A stretch of DNA of 64,000 nt from Nitrospirota bacterium (GCA_016180645.1 JACPAV010000007.1:140951-204950); one strand, 5' to 3'; positions 29,647 through 37,084 are shown, counted from the stretch's first letter. Translations and numbers: made by a program. The notes: generated by a model from the letters alone, not told the origin.

Positions 29647-29679
29647 AGATAAGTCCAGTATTAGTCAAGTATGAGTCAA
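29647..29679 (-). promoter_or_regulatory. Three tandem 11-bp repeats upstream of fic
   Basis: On the minus strand the repeats read TTGACTCATAC, TTGACTAATAC and TGGACTTATCT without gaps (29679 down to 29647). The TTGAC cores can also serve as -35 elements. They end 13 bases before the GTG start of fic. One-turn spacing (11 bp) suggests a cooperative DNA-binding site, perhaps for the winged helix of Fic itself. Confidence 0.5.
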
Positions 29680-29682
29680 CCG

Positions 29683-29822
29683 TCAAGGGTCCGGGTGTGT
29701 CCAGACCCGGCACCTGCCCGAGGATGCGGCGTGCAAGTTGGACTGGCGGAGGCGGGAGGCGCGAGAGAGGTCGGAGGCGACGAGTTTTTCGATCTCCTCG
29801 ACCGCGCTCAGGCGGCGCATTG
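29683..29822 (-). pseudogene. hsdS 3'-end remnant (scar A)
   Basis: The minus strand encodes RRLSAVEEIEKLVASDLSRA, then SRLRQSNLHAASSG, closely matching the last 45 residues of HsdS in this locus. The 20-base string GACTGGCGGAGGCGGGAGGC at 29741-29760 is shared with the intact hsdS and the other two scars. The DUF4276 gene reads into it and takes its stop codon from it. No target-recognition domain remains. Confidence 0.8.
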
Positions 29823-30437
29823 AGAAGTGGGCCCCGTCCTCAGACTCTCCAGCATCTTCCTGATCTCGCGATAGCATTTGTCGAAGGAATCGGAATTGCG
29901 GGCCGTGGCCATGTCGAACACGGCGGCTAATGCCGGCTGATCATCCGTTTCAGAATAGCTCTCGCCGCTCGACATATGCGCACTTAACCAACCCTTTGCA
30001 TCGCGGATGCCCTCCGGATCTGGAGGAGTCGTGATCCTTGTTGCCAGGTTACGCTTGCCGCACAATGATCCCACCGCCGCAATGAACCACGCTTCGAATT
30101 CCCTTTTTGCCAGGATTACGGAAATGAGTGTGTCGCCCCGGGCGCGCCGCGCGCGTTCCAGAAGAATCGGCCCTTCCCTCGCTGGGCAGCAACCATTCCA
30201 ATCACAGTCAAGAATTACGAGGATTCCACCTCGCCCCCGGAGCTTCCTGGCGGCAAGCTCGACCGAGCGCTCGACTTCTCCAGCCTTGATGAGGCGTGAG
30301 GCGGGCACCCGAAGGGGAGGCAGGACATGAGGGACGAAGCCGGCATCTATCTCCTGCGCGATTCGGCGCACAAGAATCGGAACGGCCTCGATTTCCCCGT
30401 GGCCCTCCACAATTGCCGCAATTCTCACTTCCATCAT
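29808..30437 (-). CDS. DUF4276 family protein (TOPRIM-like)
   Basis: A 209-residue protein. The N-terminus IAAIVEGHGEIEAVPILVRR and the later LVILDCDWNG supply the Glu and Asp-x-Asp expected of a TOPRIM-like fold, and KREFEAWFIAA is typical of DUF4276. It is encoded directly after an AAA ATPase gene with an ATGA overlap (30434-30437). Such ATPase-TOPRIM pairs resemble OLD- and PARIS-type defence modules; that role is inference. The last four codons and stop lie within hsdS scar A, so the C-terminus may have been altered on insertion. Confidence 0.78.
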   Translation of the reverse strand: MMEVRIAAIVEGHGEIEAVPILVRRIAQEIDAGFVPHVLPPLRVPASRLIKAGEVERSVELAARKLRGRGGILVILDCDWNGCCPAREGPILLERARRARGDTLISVILAKREFEAWFIAAVGSLCGKRNLATRITTPPDPEGIRDAKGWLSAHMSSGESYSETDDQPALAAVFDMATARNSDSFDKCYREIRKMLESLRTGPTSQCAA

Positions 30438-31657
30438 GCTTTCAGATCGGCAAAGAGATCCAATTGCGAAGGGACGATCTTGTCTAGAGCTTCCTCATCC
30501 GGTTCCAATTGGTTGAGTCGCATGAGTTCGCCGGCGCTGTACAGACGATCTCTGATGGCTGACCTACCGGCGTCGTCGAGCGGTCCGATCTTGGTTTCTC
30601 CATTCCGATTGATTACAGCCAGGATGTTATGGTCCGCGATTTCCTTATCGTCCAACAGATCGGGGCTGTGACTGGTTACCGCCGTCTGAGTGGTTCTCGA
30701 TGCAGCGCGCAATCCATCCCGCAATACGCCGGCCGCGCCGGGGTGCACCGCAGCTTCCGGCTCTTCGATGCCCACGAACAGAACTTTCTTTCGGCCGCCA
30801 TCGGATGACTGAAATAGTGCGGTCAAGACGCCAAGAGCGCGCAGGGTGCCGTCGGACATGTTCTCAGCCATGAACCGCCAAGGATCCCGGCTGGTTCCCA
30901 CGAGCTGGCGAAATTCCAGCGTTTCCTTCTTGCCGATATGTTTGACGTCTATGCCTTGGATGCCCGGTACCACCTTGGAGAGCAAACCTACGATGCGAGC
31001 ATGCAGATCCTTGTTTTCCCTTTCCAGTACCCCTAACACGCTCGCCAGATTACTCCCGTCACGCTTGAGGACGCTTCCGGGATCGGGGGGCTGTAAGTCG
31101 CGGATTTCGTCTGGGTTCAGATTATAGAATCCCATGTGGGACAGCGCATCATAGATTGGCCTGAAGGATGGCAAACCCGCCGCTGCCACCAGGTACAAAC
31201 GATCACATGCCGCGGGGGGTGTTACGTCCATGCTGGACTGCTTCACACTACCGTCGATCACTTTGTAAAAGTTCGCGGGCAGGCGGCCCTTGTCACGAAC
31301 ATGGCATTCTTCCTGCTGGACCTCGAATCCCCCCTTTTTCTGAGCACCGACACGAAAGGCATAGAATCCCTCGCTTTGATCCGGCAACCGCCAATCCACG
31401 CGGATGCCGAAATGGGTTGGATGCCCCGATGACCGCCGCCGAACCTCATTGATCCCGCCACGGTCTCGCAGGGCGTGCTCCAGAGATGAATTGATGGAAT
31501 CGGAAACCAGCCGTAGAGCGTCGAGAAAGTTGCTCTTGCCTGCGCCGTTTTGTCCGACGAGGAAGGTCAACGGACCCAATGCGACAGAGCACTCCTTGAT
31601 GCTCTTATAATTGTTCAGTACCACCCTGTTCAGAAAAATAGAATCAGGCACCATCAC
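30434..31657 (-). CDS. AAA/ABC-type ATPase of the OLD/RecF-like family
   Basis: A 407-residue ATPase: LNNYKSIKECSVALG, Walker A GQNGAGKS (35-42), an ABC-like signature ENMSDGTLRALG, Walker B VLFVGIEEPEAAVHP and the switch motif TSHSPDLLD. No TOPRIM domain is fused; the DUF4276 product is likely to fill that role. The start may be GTG 31657, ATG 31654 or GTG 31651, since GGGAGG lies just upstream. A promoter-like sequence (31705-31732) follows scar B, so this gene pair can be transcribed on its own. Confidence 0.85.
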   Translation of the reverse strand: MMVPDSIFLNRVVLNNYKSIKECSVALGPLTFLVGQNGAGKSNFLDALRLVSDSINSSLEHALRDRGGINEVRRRSSGHPTHFGIRVDWRLPDQSEGFYAFRVGAQKKGGFEVQQEECHVRDKGRLPANFYKVIDGSVKQSSMDVTPPAACDRLYLVAAAGLPSFRPIYDALSHMGFYNLNPDEIRDLQPPDPGSVLKRDGSNLASVLGVLERENKDLHARIVGLLSKVVPGIQGIDVKHIGKKETLEFRQLVGTSRDPWRFMAENMSDGTLRALGVLTALFQSSDGGRKKVLFVGIEEPEAAVHPGAAGVLRDGLRAASRTTQTAVTSHSPDLLDDKEIADHNILAVINRNGETKIGPLDDAGRSAIRDRLYSAGELMRLNQLEPDEEALDKIVPSQLDLFADLKA

Positions 31658-31704
31658 CTCCCGGTTCGCCAGAGTACCGAAATTCGTTTCATAGTGTATA
31701 GACG

Positions 31705-31732
31705 CTTATACTGCACTCGGTGATTCTTTCAA
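31705..31732 (-). promoter_or_regulatory. Sigma-70-like promoter of the ATPase-DUF4276 module
   Basis: On the minus strand TTGAAA (31732-31727) is followed after 16 bases by TATAAG (31710-31705), five of six matches in each hexamer. It lies 48 bases before the ATPase start and 70 bases after scar B. Confidence 0.6.
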
Positions 31733-31802
31733 ACGTCGGGTGCCCATCACCGGGGATTTCGGATACCAAAGCATTCGTGGCGGGTAGGGATCTCACCGGT
31801 TC

Positions 31803-32040
31803 CTACCACAGATCGCCGGAGAAGGCGGCGTGCAGGATGGACTGGCGGAGGCGGGAGGCGCGGGAGAGATTGGCGGCGACGAGCTTCTCCAATTTTCCGA
31901 CTGCGCTCAGCCGGCGCTCAGCCTCGGCGACGATGCGGTCGTATTCATCCGATGATGATGGTAGGCCCCTCATCCCGCAAGATATTGCAATAATTGCCAG
32001 AGCTTCTGGACGAGTTGTTGCGGACTGTTCACGTCCCACC
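31803..32040 (-). pseudogene. hsdM 5'-hsdS 3' fusion remnant (scar B)
   Basis: In transcription order the first part (32035 to about 31965) encodes SPQQLVQKLWQLLQYL, matching HsdM residues SQQLVQKLWNYCNIL. It runs straight into a frame-shifted copy of the hsdS 3' end: DRIVAEAERRLSAVGKLEKL, then VAANLSRASRLRQSILHAAF and SGDLW, stop at 31803. The shared 20-mer is at 31840-31859. A deletion between the start of an hsdM and the end of its hsdS would leave exactly this. An ATG in the joined region could express a 79-aa peptide or less, but I do not treat it as a gene. Confidence 0.8.
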
Positions 32041-32063
32041 AATCAACGAGACGCCCCCCTTTC

Positions 32064-32831
32064 TCAAGAAGAAAGGTGGCCTAGCGCTTGGTCTTTCTGG
32101 GACCAATAGAGTGGTTGAACTTCGTAATTTCGCAGGACGTTCAAATACTCTTCATTCGGAGGGTTCACCGGATCGTTGATTATGGTAAACGCCTGCAAAG
32201 GTTCTGGCCTGATAAGTTTAACATCGGCGACCGCGAACGCGAACAAGGTCGATTGTTCCCTCGTGAGGTTGTTAATGGCTTGGAGGACTCTCTCCGGACA
32301 CTTGCTCGATTTTGGAAGGGCGAAATCGAACTTGTGATCAATGCCACCTTTTCCGGCCAGCTTGAAGTCTCTGAAGACGGATACCCCCCGCTCGCTGAGG
32401 AAATGCGCCACGTCTTCCTTGAAAAAAGACACGACGTGTTCTTGGCCCATGACGAATAGGTCGCCGATGGCCAGGATTGCTTGAATCAGATTGTGCTTCT
32501 TCTGCGGAAAATCGTGTTCACCACTCGTGACAACGATATCATCGTTCTCCCGGCGAACGCCAAATCCGTTCAGAATTGCCGTAAGATGAGCGTTCCGTTT
32601 TTCGGTGGAAAACTCAAGCCCCGATGCTCTGAGATCGCCTAAAGTCTCCCCGTCGTCGGTGAGAAGAAGCATTCCGTTCCTCTTTTCTACAAATATCTCA
32701 ATGGCATCATTGAATCTGTCGAGAAACGGCGTGGTGATACGGCAAGCCTCCCCCACCTTGGTGGCAGAAAACTCCTCTCTCAGCCATCGAAGGTATCGCT
32801 CAATCAGCACTTGGCAGTCATTCTTTGTCAT
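32064..32831 (-). CDS. DUF1828/DUF1829 domain protein
   Basis: A 255-residue protein. The N-terminal half (ITTPFLDRFNDAIEIFVEKR, LLLTDDGETLGDLRASG) matches DUF1828 and the C-terminal half (HKFDFALPKSSKCPERVLQA, FAFAVADVKL) matches DUF1829, a domain with a restriction-endonuclease-like look (D...K pattern), which is inference. The start ATG overlaps the stop of the preceding gene (ATGA). It ends 23 bases before scar B. The DNA here looks more AT-rich than the flanks, by eye. Function unknown; the context suggests a defence module. Confidence 0.75.
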   Translation of the reverse strand: MTKNDCQVLIERYLRWLREEFSATKVGEACRITTPFLDRFNDAIEIFVEKRNGMLLLTDDGETLGDLRASGLEFSTEKRNAHLTAILNGFGVRRENDDIVVTSGEHDFPQKKHNLIQAILAIGDLFVMGQEHVVSFFKEDVAHFLSERGVSVFRDFKLAGKGGIDHKFDFALPKSSKCPERVLQAINNLTREQSTLFAFAVADVKLIRPEPLQAFTIINDPVNPPNEEYLNVLRNYEVQPLYWSQKDQALGHLSS

Positions 32832-33298
32832 GGCTGGAAGGTGGTTTGAAACTCGGGCCGGTTCAGAATTGCACAGAACGCAAGGAATTTATCGAACATC
32901 GCGAAGTCCGATCCGTCACCTCCAGATGGCCAAGACGGCAAGTCATGGAGTTCGTACGCCACGGCTACATCAAAGCCCTCACGATAGATGTGCAGATGGG
33001 TTCGATCTATCCTGATACCGGGTTTGTAAGGCGCATTGGGAGGGTTCTTGTGCGGTCTTGCCTTGAGGCAAAGCCGGGCCAGAACAATGACAACTCGTCC
33101 CCGCGTTTGATAGTGCACCTTGAACTGATCGCGCTTGCTGCGGTCATAATTCAAGATGAACACCTCTCTCTGATCCGTGGAACGCAGAGACCTCTCGTAT
33201 TTCATCGGCGTGCTGGGGGAGAACTCTATGAGAGTCCTTTCCAGGAACTCCTTGGGAAGAGCCAGCAAGAAATCAGCTTCAGACTGAGTCAGCGGCAT
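32828..33298 (-). CDS. Uncharacterised partner of the DUF1828/1829 protein (DUF6978-like)
   Basis: A 156-residue protein beginning MPLTQSEADFLLALPKEF and containing RDQFKVHYQTRGRVVIVLAR, then RIDRTHLHIYREGFDVAVAY. It resembles a family found next to DUF1828 genes (I think DUF6978), but this is from memory. No catalytic motif is obvious. The LTQ-EAD start and the conserved GxRxDxTHxHxY block may bind nucleic acid. It overlaps the DUF1828 gene by 4 bases and follows a promoter-like sequence at the end of scar C. Confidence 0.65.
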   Translation of the reverse strand: MPLTQSEADFLLALPKEFLERTLIEFSPSTPMKYERSLRSTDQREVFILNYDRSKRDQFKVHYQTRGRVVIVLARLCLKARPHKNPPNAPYKPGIRIDRTHLHIYREGFDVAVAYELHDLPSWPSGGDGSDFAMFDKFLAFCAILNRPEFQTTFQP

Positions 33299-33378
33299 TC
33301 GTGCCTGATCATTTCTGCATCCTTAACAAAGACGCTCATCACGACGTCTCTGCCGGAGGGGATGCCCATTTGTTTCAG

Positions 33379-33406
33379 AGTATACTTTCTCCGGCTGATT
33401 AGACAA
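33379..33406 (-). promoter_or_regulatory. Sigma-70-like promoter after scar C
   Basis: On the minus strand TTGTCT (33406-33401) and TATACT (33384-33379) are 16 bases apart. The -35 overlaps the stop codon of scar C, and the site is 80 bases upstream of the next gene pair. Confidence 0.55.
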
Positions 33407-33571
33407 CTTCCCCATCGACCTCACGCGGAAGCAGATTTCCGGAAAATGCCGCGTGGAGAATGGACTGGCGGAGGCGGGAGGCGCGGAGGAGGTTGGCGGC
33501 GACGGTCTTTTCAAGTTCTTCAACCGCGCTCAAGCGACGTTCGACCTCGACGATGATGCGATCAATCAAGT
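33399..33571 (-). pseudogene. hsdS 3'-end remnant (scar C)
   Basis: The minus strand encodes DRIIVEVERRLSAVEELEKT, then VAANLLRASRLRQSILHAAF and SGNLLPREVDGEVV, ending at TAA 33399. It matches the last 55 residues of HsdS. The shared 20-mer is at 33463-33482. The tcmP stop codon falls exactly at the left junction (33566), so the scar begins where the cargo gene ends. Confidence 0.8.
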
Positions 33572-34726
33572 CCAGATGAGAATATGTTTCTTGCCCCGAG
33601 CAGGTACTCTCTGCCGTTCCCGCAGTCCCTCGATGTTCAGGTGCCCTGCTTTCTGCCATTCCTCAAGCCACATTTTCAGATCGGACCCCCATGTCATCGG
33701 TTCGGACAACGCGAGCAGCCATGCCTCGTCGTAGGGCAAACGGCGCCGTTTCTCCAGGACCCCTAACAAGAGGCGACGCGACTTCTCCAGGTACCGCTCC
33801 CTCAATCGGTTGTAGTAGCTGGGGTCGTGCATCTCCTTGCTGTTGAATAGTTCGGATTGACCTGCCTTCGATATGCGCCGCCGTTGCTGAGCATCGGCGC
33901 GGGCCTTCTCCTGGACCTGCATGGCTTTCTTCTCGACATCCTTGAACACCTCGACGCCCTTCACATTCCGGGTTGCATAGATGAGGTGATAGTGGGTTTG
34001 GTCCTTTTGCGGATCAAGTACGATTGCCGTACAGGTGTGGTTGAACCCGCCCGTCCGCTTTACATTGAGAGCGTATTCGCCCACCGCCGCATCGTCTCGA
34101 TCCTGTCCGGACAATGTTGCAATTGTCTCGCGGAAATCTTCCGAGCCGAACATCTTCCTGAAGCTTTCTTTTGTCTCGTACTGTGGCGAATCAATGAATC
34201 GCCTTATGGCGCTGGTCATGAAATTGATCAGTACTTCCCCCGGCCGACATTGAAGGAGGGGGGCAATCGTATCGAGCTCGAACCCCGCCCAGCCGGACGG
34301 GTCAATCAGAATGAACGGAAAAGAGTTTTGGCCGCCACGCCGGACGAAATCGAGAATTTCTGGGATGGATTGTTCCAGGGCGGCATTTCGGGTCTCGATC
34401 GTCGCATAGTCGATGGTTCTTGCGAATTCGTCGAGCCTCGAATACGCCGTTGGGTCCGCTTCCAAGAAGAAACAGCGGATCGAGACATCCTTCCCACGTT
34501 GGGTGTGCGCGTCGCGAGCCTTTCGTAATTCATTCAATGCAGTCGCAAAAGAGCTGTCCGCAAACTTGTTCGAGCGGACGTTCCAAGGACCGGAAAAACA
34601 ATCCACATAAGTGATCGTGTTGCACCAGGAACCGATGATGTGCGCGAAACGCTCCAGGTATTTCTGGAGAACAAAATGTTTTACGAATGTTTGTTCGCGC
34701 CCAGCATACAATTCATCATTGCTCAT
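33566..34726 (-). CDS. tcmP: Three-Cys-motif partner protein TcmP
   Basis: A 386-residue member of the TcmP family, defined by its co-occurrence with small three-Cys proteins such as the DUF5131 protein encoded before it. Visible features are KHFVLQKYLERF, ITYVDCFSGPW, SIRCFFLEAD and FILIDPSGWAGFELD, a Rossmann/methyltransferase-like layout. Function is not known. The ATG at 34726 is chosen over the GTG at 34738: it overlaps the DUF5131 stop in ATGA and has AAGGTGG upstream. Its stop lies at the junction with hsdS scar C. Confidence 0.82.
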   Translation of the reverse strand: MSNDELYAGREQTFVKHFVLQKYLERFAHIIGSWCNTITYVDCFSGPWNVRSNKFADSSFATALNELRKARDAHTQRGKDVSIRCFFLEADPTAYSRLDEFARTIDYATIETRNAALEQSIPEILDFVRRGGQNSFPFILIDPSGWAGFELDTIAPLLQCRPGEVLINFMTSAIRRFIDSPQYETKESFRKMFGSEDFRETIATLSGQDRDDAAVGEYALNVKRTGGFNHTCTAIVLDPQKDQTHYHLIYATRNVKGVEVFKDVEKKAMQVQEKARADAQQRRRISKAGQSELFNSKEMHDPSYYNRLRERYLEKSRRLLLGVLEKRRRLPYDEAWLLALSEPMTWGSDLKMWLEEWQKAGHLNIEGLRERQRVPARGKKHILIWT

Positions 34727-35532
34727 CCACTTGCCCACCTTCGAGCTTCAGCTTCAATCTCCCGCATGGCCTGAAGTCGTTCTTCTTCCACCGGCGATCG
34801 CACCGGCGGACGTGTGGGGAATTCGTCATAGGTTTTCCCATCCAGTCTGCGACCGGCCTCGCTCTTGCGCACGCCGCCCCATTGCTTGAAAAAGAGGGGG
34901 ATTCCCGCCGCTCGACACTGGCGTCGAATCTTCCGCACCCACTCTGCTTTCATCGGCCTGGCGCCCGAACCGCTTTCACCGCCGACAATCACCCAGCCAA
35001 TACCGCGCAGATTGATTCTTCCCAGATCTTCCAAGAGGGGCTCGATTGAAAGGAATCGCATTTGAGCGGGCGCGGTTCGCAGGTGGTCTACGCGTGGCAG
35101 TCCACGTTTTCGGTTTTCGACGCTCGCGCCCCACCAGATATGCTCTTGCCGACCCGCTCCGCGCAACTTTGAGCGCAGCATCGTCACCATTCGTGCAGTG
35201 CGCTTGGTAAGAACCTGAAATGTGTGCCAATTGGCCCGAACCATGACTTGTGCGACGGCGGCAATGTAATCGTCCGGGATGTCCTCGTGGAAGAGGTCGC
35301 TCATCGAATTGACGAAAATCATCCGGGGGGTGCTCCAGCGTAGTGGATCGAAAAGCTTCTCAGGGACCAGGCGAAGCTCGAACCCATCCTCAAAGGGATG
35401 GCCGGGTACGCCGCGAAACCGCTCGGCGAAGGTCTCGGCATAGCAATGGGCGCAACCCGGACTGATCTTGGTGCACCCGCGAACCGGATTCCATGTTGCA
35501 TCTGTCCACTCAATCTTGGAGTGATCAGCCAC
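34723..35532 (-). CDS. DUF5131 (phage Gp37/Gp68-like) three-Cys protein
   Basis: A 269-residue protein with IEWTDATWNPVRGCTKISPG and three cysteines C20, C27 and C30 (CX6CX2C), which resembles a radical-SAM-like 4Fe-4S site, then FVNSMSDLFHEDIPDDYI, VLTKRTARM and VGGESGSGARPM. The family is found in phages and near TcmP. The GTG start at 35532 overlaps the hsdS end by 8 bases, and its AGGAGGG ribosome-binding site lies inside hsdS. The reaction is unknown; nucleic-acid modification is a guess. Confidence 0.85.
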   Translation of the reverse strand: MADHSKIEWTDATWNPVRGCTKISPGCAHCYAETFAERFRGVPGHPFEDGFELRLVPEKLFDPLRWSTPRMIFVNSMSDLFHEDIPDDYIAAVAQVMVRANWHTFQVLTKRTARMVTMLRSKLRGAGRQEHIWWGASVENRKRGLPRVDHLRTAPAQMRFLSIEPLLEDLGRINLRGIGWVIVGGESGSGARPMKAEWVRKIRRQCRAAGIPLFFKQWGGVRKSEAGRRLDGKTYDEFPTRPPVRSPVEEERLQAMREIEAEARRWASG

Positions 35533-36928
35533 GAGAAAGCCCTCCTGAAAACGCTTGGTGAAGGATCGACTGGCGGAGGCGGGAGGCGCGGGAGAGATTG
35601 GCGGCGACGAGGTTCTCCAGTTCTTCGACCGCGCTCAACCGGCGCTCGACCTCGGCGACGATGCGGTGTTGCTCGGGGAGGGGCGGAATGGGAACACAGT
35701 CAACTCGTAAATCCTCCAGATGTATATGCTGGAGTCCCGAACCTTTCGGAACCATTTGTGCTTGGACTTGCGGTGAGGACAGAGAAATGCCCAGGAAGTC
35801 GTTCATTTCGTAAAGGACAGGCTTAACCAACGCGACTGAAACGAAAATGCTGAATTCAGTGTCAGTCTTCACCACCCTGACCACACCGAGCGTGCCGTCT
35901 TTAGAAATCAGGATGTCTCCCTGCTCAGGGTTCGCTCGTTTGATGAACTCCTCATGATCTTTTTGCGTCACATGATTCAGCTTTTTGAAGTCGACACCGG
36001 GGCCTGCTGTCAGATTACGTACAGTAACGAACGGCACACCGCTTGAAACGTAATTGGGCTTCTTGTGAACGCCATCGACAACTTTTGTTGATAACGAGTC
36101 AACCGAAGCCCATGTCCAGCCCTTGGGAAGCGGCGGGAGGTTGGAGGTGTCGGGGGGCTTGGGTTCCGTGTAAGCTTTCAGCGGTCGGCCGTCAGCTCTC
36201 AGCTTTTTTCCCGACGCTTCACGGCGGGCGGTGAGGATGCGTTCGAGGAGTTGGGCGCCGGATTCGAAGGGGCGGCCTTCCTTCCGGGCGAGTTCGGCCT
36301 CCGTTGGGACGAGTTTCCCTTCGCAGGCGGCTTTGAGCACGGCGGCTCGGTAACGCTTCAGATTCTCCTGCACGCGCTTGAGCGCGGCCACCCCCGCGTC
36401 CAGCCGCGTGAACTGCTTCTCGATCTCCGCGACGATTTGAACCTGTTCATTCGCGGGAGCAAGTGGGAAAGTGATTTTGCCAAGCGTTTGCCCGTTGACG
36501 TTTGGCTGTCCGATCCCGCGTTTGCCCGTTTCAATTTGCGTCCAGTAGTCTGGACTTTGAAAGTAAGCATAGAGATAACGAGGTGAGACTTCAGGTGATA
36601 GGCGGACACGGATCAGATACGAGGCAAATACAGAAGGAGGACATTCTCCAATAAGGTAACTTTTCCCGGTCGTCGCGCCGGTCCGCGCAAATACTATGTC
36701 ACCGGGCAAGAGTCGGTATTTCTGAAAATCTGTTTTCGAGATGCTGCAAGATGGAACTGAAGACCAGATTACTTTTCCATCTTGAATATCGGTGATGCGA
36801 AGAAAACGCGGCCCGTCCCTTCCCTGGATTGCTGATGCAGTGTACCCATATTGAACGAGGGGAGCCACATCCTTGACACGAACACGTTTCCACAAACGTG
36901 AGGTGACTCGGGAACGATCAGATCTCAT
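35525..36928 (-). CDS. hsdS: Type I restriction-modification specificity subunit HsdS
   Basis: The 467-residue subunit has two target-recognition domains, each ending in a coiled coil: IVAEIEKQFTRLDAGVAALKR at about 170-190 and RIVAEVERRLSAVEELENLV near the end, followed by RASRLRQSILHQAFSGGL. The two halves set the bipartite DNA target and bind HsdM. The first ATG overlaps the stop of a 23-codon ORF (ATGA). The last 150 bases recur three times downstream as scars A to C; the 20-mer copy here is at 35568-35587. It is not next to hsdM, which is very unusual for type I loci. Confidence 0.92.
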   Translation of the reverse strand: MRSDRSRVTSRLWKRVRVKDVAPLVQYGYTASAIQGRDGPRFLRITDIQDGKVIWSSVPSCSISKTDFQKYRLLPGDIVFARTGATTGKSYLIGECPPSVFASYLIRVRLSPEVSPRYLYAYFQSPDYWTQIETGKRGIGQPNVNGQTLGKITFPLAPANEQVQIVAEIEKQFTRLDAGVAALKRVQENLKRYRAAVLKAACEGKLVPTEAELARKEGRPFESGAQLLERILTARREASGKKLRADGRPLKAYTEPKPPDTSNLPPLPKGWTWASVDSLSTKVVDGVHKKPNYVSSGVPFVTVRNLTAGPGVDFKKLNHVTQKDHEEFIKRANPEQGDILISKDGTLGVVRVVKTDTEFSIFVSVALVKPVLYEMNDFLGISLSSPQVQAQMVPKGSGLQHIHLEDLRVDCVPIPPLPEQHRIVAEVERRLSAVEELENLVAANLSRASRLRQSILHQAFSGGLSRG

Positions 36929-36996
36929 TCCGCCAACGCCTCGTTGAAATCGAGCGTAGAGGTCATACCCTCACTATTACCCTTATTTGAGGGCAT
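36925..36996 (-). CDS. 23-codon ORF with HsdR-like tail, coupled to hsdS
   Basis: The ORF encodes MPSNKGNSEGM, then TSTLDFNEALAE, and its TGA overlaps the hsdS ATG in an ATGA. The last residues, and the DNA CCGCCAACGCCTCGTTGA near 36930-36947, copy the end of hsdR (LNEALAA). The NKGN motif recurs in the out-of-frame tail after fic (37187-37289). It may be a relic of a longer gene kept because it feeds ribosomes into hsdS. Expression is not shown. Confidence 0.45.
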   Translation of the reverse strand: MPSNKGNSEGMTSTLDFNEALAE

Positions 36997-37051
36997 TACC
37001 CTTTTTCGCAGACACACGCCTGCCTGAACCGGCTGTTCGCGGCCCAAACTG

Positions 37052-37084
37052 AATAGGATCACGAATACGGGCCGTGATCCTATT
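37052..37084 (-). other. Perfect 12-bp inverted repeat upstream of hsdS
   Basis: AATAGGATCACG (37052-37063) and CGTGATCCTATT (37073-37084) are perfect inverted repeats with a 9-base spacer. There is no T-run, so a terminator is unlikely; an operator or an RNA hairpin fits better. The rest of 36997-37186 shows no gene that I can support. Confidence 0.5.

Noticed and set aside
29641..29690. CRISPR-like direct repeats
   Set aside because: The repeats are only 11 bp, in tandem without spacers; an operator fits better. No CRISPR array or cas gene is seen in the window.
31803..32042. 79-codon ORF in scar B as a functional small HsdS-like protein
   Set aside because: The start is made up of out-of-frame hsdM sequence; more simply a deletion scar. 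A role as an interfering coiled-coil peptide cannot be excluded but has no support.
36170..36215. Short AGCT-rich repeat in the middle of hsdS as an inserted element
   Set aside because: The frame and the protein pattern (KKLRADGRPLKAYTEPK) continue as in other HsdS linkers, and no flanking duplication is visible.
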